64,000 nucleotides of DNA from Himantopus leucocephalus (Eukaryota > Chordata > Aves > Charadriiformes > Recurvirostridae), in NCBI GenBank assembly GCA_003993805.1, contig RSEF01000002.1, positions 1,439,316 to 1,503,315 of the forward strand. The letters are read 5' to 3'. The notes under the pieces were generated by a model that saw only the letters and a program-made list of their open reading frames with translations, was not told the DNA's origin and did no database searches. Within the stretch, counting starts at the first letter, position 1, and the number at the start of each line of letters is the position of its first letter. Positions 63,357 to 64,000 of this stretch are shown here, piece after piece. Both the position numbers and the translations under genes were made by a program.

Positions 63357-64000
63357 CTGTGAGCTACAGAGGGAGTTTCTGCAGGGAGTATCCTAAGACA
63401 AGTGAATTACCAAAATGGAAAACTAAAAGATTTTATGGAGTTTCATTTCTTTAGGGATCCTACAAACCATAAACTGTTGTCTTATTATCAGCTGAGTTAT
63501 CAGGCGAAATAGTTTTGCTGTAATGATCTGTGCGTGAGCCTGCATAATGGCAGTAGCTGTAGTAAGTAGGATTCATCTTACTCAGTGCTGAAGCCCAAAT
63601 TTAGAAAGTAACTATGGATTTAATAGGCAGGGGATTCCTAGTAAATTGAGTCTCAACCGTAGCTCATTCCACCCAAAACTAAATGTATAAAATAATTCAA
63701 TTGGTCTACGCATGAAAATGCTGGCATCTCTCTGTAAGACTCATGAAAGGAACCTAAGATGACTAGATCAGATAATGAGATCTCTGTACATGTAGACAAC
63801 AAAGGGAGCTGAATCACATACACAAACATTTATTCTTGTCTTAAAGAATGGCTCATACCTCTGTCCCATTATCTGATACTTCCAGAAGCGGGCAGAAGGG
63901 AAGGAGGTAGAAAGCAAGGTTACACAAGTAAGTCTGTAGATGTTTTCAGAGTAGTTTGGAACCTGTTTCTACACCTTTTTTGGGAATAATATTCAGAGAT
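63357..64000. other. Intergenic sequence at the window end
   Basis: No gene, repeat or motif is recognised in this stretch. Confidence 0.5.

Overview
The window is from a vertebrate genome, almost certainly a bird. The evidence is a chain of 5'-truncated CR1 LINE fragments ending in the ATTCTATGA-type 3' tail, moderately AT-rich non-coding DNA, and one intron-containing gene whose protein is a clear vertebrate aquaporin-1. Two 100-N gaps and several single-N joins flanked by near-identical sequence point to a draft assembly.

The only gene I can support is AQP1 on the + strand. A TATA box, initiator match and CACCC boxes lie at about 34.42-34.49 kb. Four coding exons (34576-34965, 51163-51327, 51719-51799, 53317-53496) give a 271-residue protein. 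All introns are phase 0 with GT-AG ends. Intron 1 is about 16.2 kb, intron 2 is 391 bp and intron 3 is 1,517 bp. The 3' UTR probably runs to about 55.17 kb, with three AATAAA signals. The protein keeps both NPA motifs and all four selectivity-filter residues, so it should be a working water channel.

Layout: 1-34.4 kb is intergenic, with CR1 fragments near 9.8-10.2, 16.4-16.6, 17.3-17.5, 25.3-25.5 and 31.2-31.4 kb, and older remnants near 15.2-15.6, 21.0-21.1 and 26.9-27.1 kb. 34.4-55.2 kb is AQP1. 55.2-64 kb is intergenic, with CR1 fragments near 60.8-60.9 and 63.1-63.4 kb. I found no exon of the genes that flank AQP1 in mammals (MINDY4 upstream, GHRHR downstream), no convincing RNA gene and no CRISPR or prokaryotic feature. 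Short open frames elsewhere look like chance.

I did not find a new biological system. The observations most worth a second look are a possible in-frame alternative exon inside AQP1 intron 1 (about 42.15-42.34 kb), a changed loop-D arginine cluster, loss of one glycosylation site relative to human AQP1, a compact TATA/CACCC promoter with a polypurine 5' UTR, and five single-N joins that look like false tandem duplications from assembly.
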